A program made the translations under genes and the position numbers. The notes below the pieces were generated by a model. That model saw nothing but the letters and a program-made list of their open reading frames with translations. It was not told the DNA's origin and searched no databases. Shown here in pieces: positions 1 through 7,834 of a stretch of DNA of 64,000 nt (its first letter is position 1; each line of letters opens with the position of its first letter). Source of the stretch: Saccharopolyspora rosea (GTDB taxonomy: Bacteria > Actinomycetota > Actinomycetes > Mycobacteriales > Pseudonocardiaceae). The DNA lies in NCBI RefSeq assembly GCF_025643595.1, contig NZ_CP102826.1, forward strand, positions 1,798,001 to 1,862,000, read 5' to 3'.

Positions 1-1285
1 CGGTGGTGTCGGCGGTGCGGCCGTAGCAGGCGGCCTGGGCGGCGGAGGCGGTGATCGCGCCGAGGTAGCCGGCGGTGCGCAGCAGTCCGGCCGACGAGCC
101 GATGCGGTCCGGATCAGCCTGCTGGTACACCGCGTTCTGCAGGGCGAGGCCGTTGAGCCCCTGGGGGATGCCGAAGACCAGGGCGATGATCACCAGCAGC
201 CAGATCCCGCTGCCGCGGTCCAGCAGCAGCATCAGGGCGCAGGCGACGAGCTGGGCGGTGGCGCCGACGACGAGCTTGCCGCGGATCTCCTCGTGGCGTC
301 CGGTGACGGCGGAGACGACGATCGCGGTCGCGAACACCGGGAGCTGGACGAGCCCGGCCGCGCTGGCGGACAGGCCGCGACCGCTCTCGATCCACTGGGT
401 GTAGCCGTAGAGGAAGGCGTAGCTGACCACGTAGGCCATCAGCGCACGCGCGTAGGTGGTCAGCAGCGGCCGGTTGCCGCCCAGCGTCCGCAGGTCGATG
501 AACGGGTTCGCGGCGCGCAGTTCCCGCACCGCGAACGCGGCGGCTCCCACCGCGGTGAGCACGAGCAGGTACCAGCCGGACGTGCGCGGGTGCATCAGGA
601 ACAGCAGCAGGGCCACGAGGGTCCCGGCGAACAGCGCCATGCCCGGGACGTCCAGATCGACCCGCCGACGTTCGGGGAGCGGGGTTCTCGGCAGCCGCCG
701 CGCGCCGAGGACCAGGGCGACGAGCGCGAGCGGGATGTTGACCGCCAGCGTGGTCCGCCAGCCGCCCAACCCGATCAGCAACCCGCCCAGCGGCGGGCCG
801 ACGACCGCGACCGTCTGGGTGGACACCGCCAGCGCGGTCAGCACGCCCGCGGGGCTGTGCCGACCGGTGCGCTCGGCCTCGTCCCGGATCATCCGCATCG
901 CGGCCGGATACCCCGCGCACGTGCCGAATCCCAGCAGCACCCGGGCGGCGATCAGCACCCCGAGGTTCGGCGCGAGCGTGCCGAGCACCCCGGCCGCGCC
1001 CACCAGTCCGGCCGCGGTCAGGAACAGCCGCCGGGGTCCGTGCACGTCGATGAGCCGTCCGACGACCGGTTGCCCGACCGCGGTGGCCAGGTACAGCGCC
1101 GACACCAGCCACGCCGTGGCGGTCGGCGGTGCTCCGAAGGCGACGCCGATCGGCACCAGCGACACCGCGATGATCGAGGAGTTGACCGGGTTGAGTACCG
1201 CGCCCGAGATCATCGGGGCCAGCAGCCGGCGGTCGAATCCGCCGTCGTGGCCGGCGAAGCGCGCGCGGAGCCGCGCGGGGATCAC
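1..1285 (-). CDS. MFS drug-type efflux transporter (DHA2, EmrB/QacA-like), 3' end outside window
   Basis: Membrane exporter of the major facilitator superfamily, probably a proton antiporter for a small hydrophobic compound; the substrate cannot be read from sequence. About 428 residues are visible and the frame is open to the left edge. After a short polar N-terminus comes a run of hydrophobic helices; residues about 76-86 carry the MFS motif A pattern (GRLIDVHGPRR), and the next helices are followed by a charged linker near residue 190, as in 14-helix DHA2 transporters. The GTG start at 1285 overlaps the marR stop by four bases (GTGA), so the two genes are translationally coupled and this exporter is probably the target of that regulator. 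Confidence 0.85.
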   Translation of the reverse strand, partial: MIPARLRARFAGHDGGFDRRLLAPMISGAVLNPVNSSIIAVSLVPIGVAFGAPPTATAWLVSALYLATAVGQPVVGRLIDVHGPRRLFLTAAGLVGAAGVLGTLAPNLGVLIAARVLLGFGTCAGYPAAMRMIRDEAERTGRHSPAGVLTALAVSTQTVAVVGPPLGGLLIGLGGWRTTLAVNIPLALVALVLGARRLPRTPLPERRRVDLDVPGMALFAGTLVALLLFLMHPRTSGWYLLVLTAVGAAAFAVRELRAANPFIDLRTLGGNRPLLTTYARALMAYVVSYAFLYGYTQWIESGRGLSASAAGLVQLPVFATAIVVSAVTGRHEEIRGKLVVGATAQLVACALMLLLDRGSGIWLLVIIALVFGIPQGLNGLALQNAVYQQADPDRIGSSAGLLRTAGYLGAITASAAQAACYGRTADTT

Positions 1286-1725
1286 TCCCGCACCAGCCGG
1301 TCCAGCAGCTCCAGCGCCTCGATGATCCGTTCGCGCTCGGCCTCGGTGTAGCGCTCCTGCATGGCCCGGGTCAGCCACTCCTCGCGGGTGGCCCGAGCGC
1401 CTTCGGCGTGCTCGCGACCGGCCGCGGTCAGCGTGATCACCTGGCGGCGGCCGTCCTCGGGGTCGGGGCCGCGCTCGACCAGCCCGCGCTCCCGCAGGGC
1501 GGACAGCGTGGCCGCCATCGACTGCGGCCGGACCCGTTCCGCACCGGCGAGCACGCTCGCCGACGACGGACCTTCCTTCACCAGCCGGGCCAGCACCGAC
1601 GTCTGGGAGGCGGTCAGCTCCTCGGTGGCGGCGACCTCCTTCAGGCGGCGTCGCAGCCTGCCGAACAGCACCCGCAGACCGCGGGCCGCGGACACCGCGC
1701 GGTCGGACACGTCGCTCTCGCTCAT
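1282..1725 (-). CDS. MarR-family transcriptional regulator
   Basis: A 147-residue winged-helix regulator of the MarR family, the usual length. The central part (residues about 35-95) reads as the recognition helices and wing: LTASQTSVLARLVKEGPSS, then ERVRPQSMAATLSALRERG and RGPDPEDGRRQVITLT, the last being the typical DxRxx wing. It starts at ATG 1725 and is first in a two-gene operon with the MFS exporter, with which it overlaps. Two perfect palindromes lie 25-56 bp upstream of the start and are likely its own operators, suggesting autorepression relieved by a ligand that the exporter removes. The ligand is unknown. Confidence 0.9.
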   Translation of the reverse strand: MSESDVSDRAVSAARGLRVLFGRLRRRLKEVAATEELTASQTSVLARLVKEGPSSASVLAGAERVRPQSMAATLSALRERGLVERGPDPEDGRRQVITLTAAGREHAEGARATREEWLTRAMQERYTEAERERIIEALELLDRLVRE

Positions 1726-1742
1726 GCCCTCACGCTAGGATC

Positions 1743-1786
1743 GTCAGTCCAGACTGTCAAGTCTGACCTGAACAGTTCAGGCTGAC
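1743..1786. promoter_or_regulatory. Paired palindromic operators upstream of marR
   Basis: CAGACTgtcaAGTCTG (1750-1765) and CCTGAACAGTTCAGG (1767-1781) are perfect inverted repeats lying side by side, framed by GTCAG (1743-1747) and CTGAC (1782-1786), also complementary. They sit just upstream of the marR start, where MarR proteins usually bind. The assignment is inference from position and symmetry. Confidence 0.6.
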
Positions 1787-1922
1787 CAATTTCGGCGCGA
1801 ACCGGTCCCGGTGCGCCCGCGCGAAGGAGCACTGTGGACCCGCCGACGTGGACGTGCCCGGGCGCGGGGCCCGGGCACTGCGCAGTCGTGATGTCGTTGT
1901 CCCGCAACCGGTTCCGCCGGAA

Positions 1923-2531
1923 TCAGGTCAGCAGCAGCCGGACGGTGAGTTCCAGTCGGTTGGAGACGTCCGAGGCGGACGCCCGGCGGGTCACCCAGGC
2001 GACCAGGTTGGACAGCCAGACGTCGCCGATGACGCGGGCGACCGCCTTCTGCTCCTCGGTGGGCTCGTCCTCGGTCATGGCGCTGGTGAACAGCCGCTCC
2101 ACCAGGGTCGCCACCGTGTCGACCTCGCTGGCCGCCGAGGTGTCGGCGAACATGAACGCCCGCGTCATCGCCTCGGTCAGCTGCGGGTTGCGCTGCAGGG
2201 CGCGGGTGGTGCGCCCGAGCACGAACATGACGCGCTCGTAGGGGTTCTCGCCGGGGATCCTGGTGCGCTCCAACTTGTCCAGGGAACGCTCGAACTCCCG
2301 GGCCAGGCCGGTGACCAGCAGGTGGATCTTGGACGGGAAGTACCGGTACAGGGTCCCCAGCGCCACGTCGGCTTTCTCCGCGACGGTGCGCATCTGCACC
2401 GCGTCGTAACCGCCCTTGCTGGCCAGCGCGATGGTGGTGTCGATGATCCGCTTGCGCCGTTCGTTCTGGGCCGTGGAACCGGTCTCGTCGTCCCGGAGCG
2501 CCTGCAGGACGCTGCGCGAGGTGCTTTCCAT
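1923..2531 (-). CDS. kstR: TetR-family repressor of steroid catabolism, KstR
   Basis: Repressor of the cholesterol-degradation regulon, released by steroid-CoA intermediates. The N-terminal helix-turn-helix region (residues about 40-68) reads GGYDAVQMRTVAEKADVALG then TLYRYFPSK, nearly identical to mycobacterial KstR; the ligand domain keeps QRNPQLTEAMTRAFMFADTS and VWLSNLVAWVTRRASASDVS. The start is placed at ATG 2531, with GAGGGGA just upstream, giving 202 residues; the frame stays open to 2600 but lacks such a ribosome site there. It is transcribed away from the glycosyltransferase operon and shares a KstR box with it, so it is probably autoregulated, as in mycobacteria. The many KstR boxes in the window support the assignment. 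Confidence 0.93.
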   Translation of the reverse strand: MESTSRSVLQALRDDETGSTAQNERRKRIIDTTIALASKGGYDAVQMRTVAEKADVALGTLYRYFPSKIHLLVTGLAREFERSLDKLERTRIPGENPYERVMFVLGRTTRALQRNPQLTEAMTRAFMFADTSAASEVDTVATLVERLFTSAMTEDEPTEEQKAVARVIGDVWLSNLVAWVTRRASASDVSNRLELTVRLLLT

Positions 2532-2634
2532 GCGGTCGGTCCCCTCAACGTTCCGCCGCGAAGAGCGTGTTCGTCGCCACGCGGCTCGGTGGTCGACCAC
2601 TCTTACGGGTTAAGGTGATCGACGTGGTTCGGAT

Positions 2635-2648
2635 CGAAACATGTTCCA
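2635..2648. promoter_or_regulatory. KstR box between kstR and glycosyltransferase operon
   Basis: CGAAACATGTTCCA keeps the AACNNGTT core and the 3' A of the known KstR consensus TNNAACNNGTTNNA; the first base deviates. It lies 42 bp before the glycosyltransferase start and about 100 bp before the kstR start, so it could control both directions. Confidence 0.7.
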
Positions 2649-2689
2649 GTCTAACCGGCTCGCGTGCGCCCGGCCGTGTGAGGTGAACC

Positions 2690-3946
2690 GTGCGAATCGC
2701 ACTGCTGTCCTACCGGAGCAAACCGCACTGCGGCGGGCAGGGCGTCTACGTCCGCCACCTCAGCCGCGGGCTGGCCGAACTGGGCCACCACGTCGAGGTG
2801 CTGTCCGGGCAGCCGTACCCGGAGCTGGACCCCGGCGTCGACCTGACCCGGCTGCCCAGCCTCGACCTCTACAACGACGCCGACCCGTTCCGCACCCCGA
2901 ACTGGCGGGAACTGCGTGACGGCGTCGACCTGCTGGAGGTCGGCACCATGTGGACCGCCGGGTTCCCCGAACCGCTCACCTTCAGCCTGCGGGCCGCGCG
3001 GCTGCTGCGCGCCCGCGCCCACGAGTTCGACGTCGTGCACGACAACCAGTGCCTCGGCTACGGACTGCTCCAGCTGCAACGGGCGGGGTTTCCGCTGGTC
3101 GCGACCGTGCACCACCCGATCACCCACGACCGCCGGGTGGAGCTGGCCGCCGCGAGGGGCTGGCGGCGGATCGGCGTGCGCCGCTGGTACGGGTTCGCGC
3201 GGATGCAGGCGCGCGTCGCCCGGCGGCTGCCGCGGCTGCTCACCGTGTCGCGCTCGTCGGCCGACGACATCAGCCGCGACTTCGGGGTGGGCCACGACCA
3301 GCTGCGCGTGGTGCCGCTCGGCGTGGACGCCGAGGTGTTCCGGCCACCGGCCGAACCCCGCGTCCCCGGCCGCATCGTCGCCATGGCCAGCGCCGACACG
3401 CCGATGAAGGGCGTCGGCACGCTGCTGGAAGCGGTCGCCAAGCTGCGCACCGAACGCGCCGTGGAACTCGTTCTGGTCGCCAAGCCCACGCCCGGCGGAC
3501 CGACCGAGCAGCTCATCGACGAACTCGCCATCGGCGACGTGGTGCGCACCGTGCACGGCCTCAGCGACGCCGACCTCGCCGCGCTGCTCGGCTCCGCCGA
3601 GGCCGCGTGCGTGCCGTCGCTGTACGAGGGGTTCTCGCTGCCGACCGTGGAGGCCATGGCGTGCGCGACGCCGCTGGTCGCCAGCCGGGCCGGCGCGATC
3701 CCGGAGGTCGCGGGCGCCGACGGCGAGTGCGCCGACCTGGTGCCGCCCGGCGACGCGGAGGCGCTGGCCCGGGCGTTGGGCGGCTTGCTGGACTCGCCGG
3801 AGCGCAGGCAGCGGCTCGGCGAGGCCGGTCGGCGGCGGGTGCTCGCCCGCTACAGCTGGAAGTCCGTGGCGGCGGCGACCGTCGACTGCTACGCGGAAGC
3901 GATCGAGCGCGCGGGGCGCGCGAGGAAGGGAGTGGCCCGTTGCTGA
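2690..3946 (+). CDS. GT4-type glycosyltransferase
   Basis: A 418-residue GT-B fold glycosyltransferase, probably retaining and nucleotide-sugar dependent; donor and acceptor are unknown. The N-terminal Rossmann half begins MRIALLSYRSKPHCGGQGVY, a glycine-rich acceptor-side loop. The C-terminal half contains the GT4 EX7E motif in PSLYEGFSLPTVEAMACATP (residues about 305-324), which contacts the sugar nucleotide. GTG 2690 is chosen because GAGGTGA precedes it closely. The next gene starts inside its last codons, so it opens a three-gene operon with a methyltransferase and a cyclase-like protein. The divergent promoter with kstR carries a KstR box. No signal peptide or membrane segment is seen. 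Confidence 0.88.
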   Translation: MRIALLSYRSKPHCGGQGVYVRHLSRGLAELGHHVEVLSGQPYPELDPGVDLTRLPSLDLYNDADPFRTPNWRELRDGVDLLEVGTMWTAGFPEPLTFSLRAARLLRARAHEFDVVHDNQCLGYGLLQLQRAGFPLVATVHHPITHDRRVELAAARGWRRIGVRRWYGFARMQARVARRLPRLLTVSRSSADDISRDFGVGHDQLRVVPLGVDAEVFRPPAEPRVPGRIVAMASADTPMKGVGTLLEAVAKLRTERAVELVLVAKPTPGGPTEQLIDELAIGDVVRTVHGLSDADLAALLGSAEAACVPSLYEGFSLPTVEAMACATPLVASRAGAIPEVAGADGECADLVPPGDAEALARALGGLLDSPERRQRLGEAGRRRVLARYSWKSVAAATVDCYAEAIERAGRARKGVARC

Positions 3947-4665
3947 CGGTGGACTTCGACAGGCTCGGCGTGCAGCCGGGACAGCGGGTGCTGGACCTGG
4001 GCTGCGGCGCCGGGCGGCACGCCTTCGAGCTGTACCGGCGCGGCGCCGACGTGGTCGCCTTCGACCAGGACGTCGACGAGCTGGAGAACGTCTCGGCGAT
4101 GTTCGCCGCGATGAAGGCCGAGGGTCAGGTGCCCGACGGTGCCGAAGCCACGACCGTCGCCGGTGACGCGCTCGCCCTGCCGTTCCCGGACGAGCACTTC
4201 GACTGCGTGATCGCCTCGGAGATCATGGAGCACGTCCCCGAGGACGAGAAGGCCATGCGCGAGCTGGTGCGCGTGGTCAAGCCCGGCGGCCGGGTCGTGG
4301 TCACCGTGCCGCGTTGGTGGCCGGAGAAGATCTGCTGGGCGCTGTCCGACGCCTACCACGAGGTCGAGGGCGGGCACGTGCGGATCTACACGCACGACGA
4401 ACTCGTCGGCAAGCTCCGCGACGCCGGTCTGCGCCCGGCCTTCCACCACCACGCGCACGCGCTGCACTCGCCGTACTGGTGGCTCAAGTGCGCCGTCGGC
4501 ACCGACAACGACGACCACCCGCTGCCCAAGCTGTACCACCGGCTGCTGGTGTGGGACCTGATGCGGCGGCCGTGGATCACCCGCACCACCGAGCGCTTGC
4601 TCGACCCGGTGCTCGGCAAGAGCCTCGCCGTCTACCTGGGCAAACCGGGACGGTCTCGTGCCTGA
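3940..4665 (+). CDS. Class I SAM-dependent methyltransferase
   Basis: A 241-residue Rossmann-fold methyltransferase. Motif I is VLDLGCGAGRHAFEL (residues about 18-32), followed by VVAFDQD (motif II acidic residue) and the post-motif HFDCVIASEIMEHVPEDE with VKPGGRVVVTVP, typical of small-molecule or lipid C/O-methyltransferases. The start is TTG 3940, overlapping the glycosyltransferase stop by seven bases, because AGGAAGGGA lies at the right distance; GTG 3949 is an alternative. The substrate is probably the same lipid or glycoside handled by its operon partners, but this is inference. Confidence 0.85.
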   Translation: MLTVDFDRLGVQPGQRVLDLGCGAGRHAFELYRRGADVVAFDQDVDELENVSAMFAAMKAEGQVPDGAEATTVAGDALALPFPDEHFDCVIASEIMEHVPEDEKAMRELVRVVKPGGRVVVTVPRWWPEKICWALSDAYHEVEGGHVRIYTHDELVGKLRDAGLRPAFHHHAHALHSPYWWLKCAVGTDNDDHPLPKLYHRLLVWDLMRRPWITRTTERLLDPVLGKSLAVYLGKPGRSRA

Positions 4666-5740
4666 CGTGCCGGAGGTGCCCGGTGTGCTCGACGCCGCGG
4701 AGGTCGTCGCCACCGGCCGGTCGATCGCCGCTGCGCAGGAGGAATCCGGTGCGGTGCCGTGGTTCTCGGGCGGGCACGTGGACCCGTGGGACCACGTGGA
4801 GTCGGCGATGGGCATGGCCGTCGCCGGGCTGGTGACCGAGGCCGAGCGGGCGTACGAGTGGCTGCGCACCACGCAGCGCCCGGACGGTTCGTGGCCGTTG
4901 CAGGTCCGCGACGGGCGGGTCGAGGACGAGGGCGCGGACACCAACTTCTGCGCCTACCCGGCCGTCGGGGTGTGGCACCACGTGCTGCTGACCGGGGACG
5001 AGGCGTTCGCCGAGCGGATGTGGCCGGTGGTGCGCGACGCCATCGACTTCGTGCTCACCGCGCAGCGCGAACGCGGCGAGATCGACTGGGCGGTGGGGGC
5101 GACCGGCGAGCCGGCCGGCGAAGCACTGCTGTCCGGGTGTTCCAGCATCCACCACAGCCTGCGCTGCGCGTTGGCCCTGGCCGAGCACCTGGGCAGGCAG
5201 CAGCCGAGCTGGGAGGTCGCGCTCGGCCGGCTCGGCCACGTGCTGCGCCGCCACCCCGAGGCGTTCACGCCGAAGGGCCGCTACTCGATGGACTGGTACT
5301 ACCCCGTGCTCGGCGGCGCGGTGCGCGGCGCGGACGGCGCACGGCGGATCGCCGAGCGGTGGGCGGACTTCGTGGTCGACGGGCTCGGCATCCGGTGCGT
5401 CGACGACCACCCGTGGGTGACCGGCGCGGAGACCTGCGAACTGGTGCTCAGCCTCGACGCGCTGGGCGACCGGGACCGCGCCCGGGAACTGCTGGCCGCC
5501 ATGCAGCACCTGCGGGACCCGGACGGTTCGTACTGGACCGGCTACGTCTACGCCGACGGCAAGCGCTGGCCGGAGGAGCGCACCACCTGGACGGCCGCGG
5601 CGGTCGTCCTCGCCGCGGACGCCCTGTCCCGCACGACCCCGGCCAACGGCATCTTCCGCGCCGACACCCTGCCCACGGGCCTGCCGCTCGACAACGTCCC
5701 CTGCTGCGAACTGGAGGACGTCCCCAGGGTCGGCCGTTGA
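4658..5740 (+). CDS. Prenyltransferase / squalene-cyclase-like alpha-alpha barrel protein
   Basis: A 360-residue protein with the repeat pattern of the terpene-cyclase / prenyltransferase alpha-alpha barrel: QRPDGSWPLQVRDG near residue 70 and DPDGSYWTGYVYADG near residue 290 resemble QW-type repeats. I see no canonical DXDD protonation motif; the nearest acidic stretch is VEDEGADTNFCAYPAVG near residue 90. It may therefore not be a cyclase in the strict sense. GTG 4658 overlaps the methyltransferase stop by eight bases, so it is the third gene of one operon. An intergenic repeat begins directly after its stop. The function is unknown; a terpenoid or glycolipid modification is the simplest guess from its partners. 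Confidence 0.75.
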   Translation: MPDVPEVPGVLDAAEVVATGRSIAAAQEESGAVPWFSGGHVDPWDHVESAMGMAVAGLVTEAERAYEWLRTTQRPDGSWPLQVRDGRVEDEGADTNFCAYPAVGVWHHVLLTGDEAFAERMWPVVRDAIDFVLTAQRERGEIDWAVGATGEPAGEALLSGCSSIHHSLRCALALAEHLGRQQPSWEVALGRLGHVLRRHPEAFTPKGRYSMDWYYPVLGGAVRGADGARRIAERWADFVVDGLGIRCVDDHPWVTGAETCELVLSLDALGDRDRARELLAAMQHLRDPDGSYWTGYVYADGKRWPEERTTWTAAAVVLAADALSRTTPANGIFRADTLPTGLPLDNVPCCELEDVPRVGR

Positions 5741-5777
5741 GCTCGTTGTGCGTGGCGGTGCCGGTGGCGGAACCTCA

Positions 5778-6739
5778 GTGCCTGTCTTTGATCTTGGGGG
5801 TACCCGGGGGCGGGTATGAGAGAGGGCCTTTGCTAGTGATCGTGACAGCACATCAAGATCGACACAGCAAAGGCCCGATCCGCTTTGTACACCACCGCGC
5901 CGGCTGCCGGCTCGACGGCCCGTGCCCGCCGTTACCCCTCGGACACCACCGACGCCGAATGGGCAGTGATCGAGCCCCTGCTGCCCGCCCCGGCCTGCCG
6001 CACCTGCAGCGGAGGGCGTCCGGAAAAACACCCCCGCCGGGATGTCGTGGACGCGATCCGCTACTTCGTCGACAACGGCTGCAAGTGGCGGGCCCTGCCC
6101 GCCGACTTCCCGCCCTGGAAGACCGTCTACGGGTTCTTCACCCGCTGGAGCCGCGACAACATCGTCCTGGGCCTGCGCGACAGGCTGCGTGAGCAGGTCC
6201 GCGCCCGCACCGACCGCCACCGCACCCCCAGCGCCGGGATCATCGATTCCCAGTCGGTGCGGGCCGCCGAAACCGTCGGCCGCCACACCCGCGGTTTCGA
6301 CGGCGGAAAAAAGATCAACGGCCGCAAACGCCACATCGCCACCGACACCCTCGGCCTGCTGCTGGGCGTGTCCGTGACCGCCGCCCACATCACCGACCGC
6401 CGCGGCGCCGAACTCCTCCTGCGCTACCTCCACACCCGCCACCCACGCCTGGAACTGGTCTTCGCCGACGGCAACTACAGCGGACGCCTGACCACCTGGA
6501 CCCAGGCCGCCCTGGGCATCACCCTGCACATCGTCCGCAAAATCGCCGGACAAACCGGCTTCCACGTCCTGGCCCGCCGCTGGGTCGTCGAACGCACCCT
6601 GTCCTGGATCACCCAAGCCCGCCGCACCGTCCGCGACTACGAACGCCTCCCCGCCCACTCCGAAACCATCATCAACTGGGCCGCCATCACCCTCATGACC
6701 CGCCAACTCACCACCTAACCCAAGATCAAAGACAGGCAC
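5778..6739 (+). mobile_element. IS5-family insertion sequence, 962 bp, intact
   Basis: Perfect terminal inverted repeats of at least 21 bp bound the element: the left end begins GTGCCTGTCTTTGATCTT at 5778, and its exact complement ends at 6739. TCA at 5775-5777 is repeated at 6740-6742, a 3-bp TNA target duplication, as made by some IS5-family groups. Removing the element and one TCA restores the CCTCAGCGG sequence found in other copies of the host repeat, which proves insertion into copy A. One transposase gene fills the element, and no decay is seen. Confidence 0.93.
5885..6718 (+). CDS. IS5-family DDE transposase
   Basis: Transposase of 277 residues that cuts and joins the ends of the surrounding insertion sequence. 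The DDE catalytic triad is visible: Asp in IIDSQSVRAAE (residue about 121), Asp in LVFADGNYSGR (about 197) and Glu in RWVVERTLSWI (about 240), with the IS5-type KKINGRKRHIATDTLGLLL block between them. The N-terminal part, TDAEWAVIEPLLP, is the usual IS5 DUF4096-like helical region. The frame opens with TTG 5885; the true start may lie slightly upstream or downstream. It appears complete, so the element may still be active. Confidence 0.93.
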   Translation: MYTTAPAAGSTARARRYPSDTTDAEWAVIEPLLPAPACRTCSGGRPEKHPRRDVVDAIRYFVDNGCKWRALPADFPPWKTVYGFFTRWSRDNIVLGLRDRLREQVRARTDRHRTPSAGIIDSQSVRAAETVGRHTRGFDGGKKINGRKRHIATDTLGLLLGVSVTAAHITDRRGAELLLRYLHTRHPRLELVFADGNYSGRLTTWTQAALGITLHIVRKIAGQTGFHVLARRWVVERTLSWITQARRTVRDYERLPAHSETIINWAAITLMTRQLTT

Positions 6740-6983
6740 TCAGCGGCCGTCTCGGCTCCGGGAGCCCCTCCTGATGTATGCCCAATACACGGCGTCGGGG
6801 CTGTCCTCGCGAGACGCCCGCCCGTCGCCCGACCACCGCCCCCCACGGAGGCGCTGACGCGCCGCTGTGCCCATCGGAGAACCCGCGGCGGTGCAAGTTG
6901 CTTGCGTACTCACCGAAAGAGAAAGCGGCTGGCGCCGCTTGCCACGACCCTTCCGCGAGCAGGTTCAAAGACAGGCACTGAGT

Positions 6984-7024
6984 CTGAGGTTCCGCTTCTG
7001 GCACCCGCCACGCAAAACGAGTTC
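6984..7024 (-). repeat. Inverted fragment of the intergenic repeat left end
   Basis: Read on the minus strand, this stretch gives GAACTCGTTTTGCGTGGCGG and ends in GCGGAACCTCAG, matching the left ends of copies B and D. It lies head to head with the right end of copy A, so copy A ends beside an inverted, truncated second copy. Confidence 0.7.
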
Positions 7025-7036
7025 AACGGCAAGTCC

Positions 7037-7786
<750 letters not shown>

Positions 7787-7787
7787 C

Positions 7788-7801
7788 TAGAACTTGTTCT
7801 A
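7788..7801. promoter_or_regulatory. KstR box upstream of fadE34
   Basis: TAGAACTTGTTCTA matches TNNAACNNGTTNNA fully and is palindromic in both arms. It lies 33 bp before the fadE34 start and 67 bp before the divergent methyltransferase start. Confidence 0.88.
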
Positions 7802-7834
7802 TTATCCCGGTGCAGTCGAGGCGAGGAGGCGGGT

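Larger units (their letters stand above)
5742..6978 (+). repeat. Modular intergenic repeat, copy A (split by an IS element)
   Basis: Copy A of a repeat family seen six times here (also near 14850, 25036, 29219, 40676 and 49836). The left part (5742-5777) carries GTGCGTGGCGGTGCCGG. The right part (6740-6978) carries a long imperfect hairpin with inner GTAT/ATAC and GGGG arms, an extra module ending GAGGCGCTGACGCGCCG, the AAGCGGC-TGGC-GCCGCTT hairpin, and the right end, whose complement reads GTGCCTGTCTTTGAACCTG. The IS5-family element lies between the two parts. No gene is visible inside apart from the transposase. Confidence 0.8.

Noticed and set aside
293..1351. Long plus-strand open frames opposite the MFS and marR genes
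   Set aside because: Arg/Gly/Pro-rich, low-complexity translations without domains; they are antisense shadows of the real minus-strand genes, common in GC-rich DNA.
1722..1907. A 61-codon minus-strand frame between kstR and marR
   Set aside because: It spans the marR operators and has no ribosome site or recognisable features.
1904..1917. Extra AACCGGTT sites at 1904 and 23031 as KstR boxes
   Set aside because: They have the AACNNGTT core but lack the outer T and A and are not at steroid promoters; expected by chance.
4577..6739. A 720-codon minus-strand open frame across the cyclase-like gene and the transposase
   Set aside because: It runs antisense through two well-supported genes and through the IS boundary, and its translation is Val/Gly/Asp-rich without any motif.
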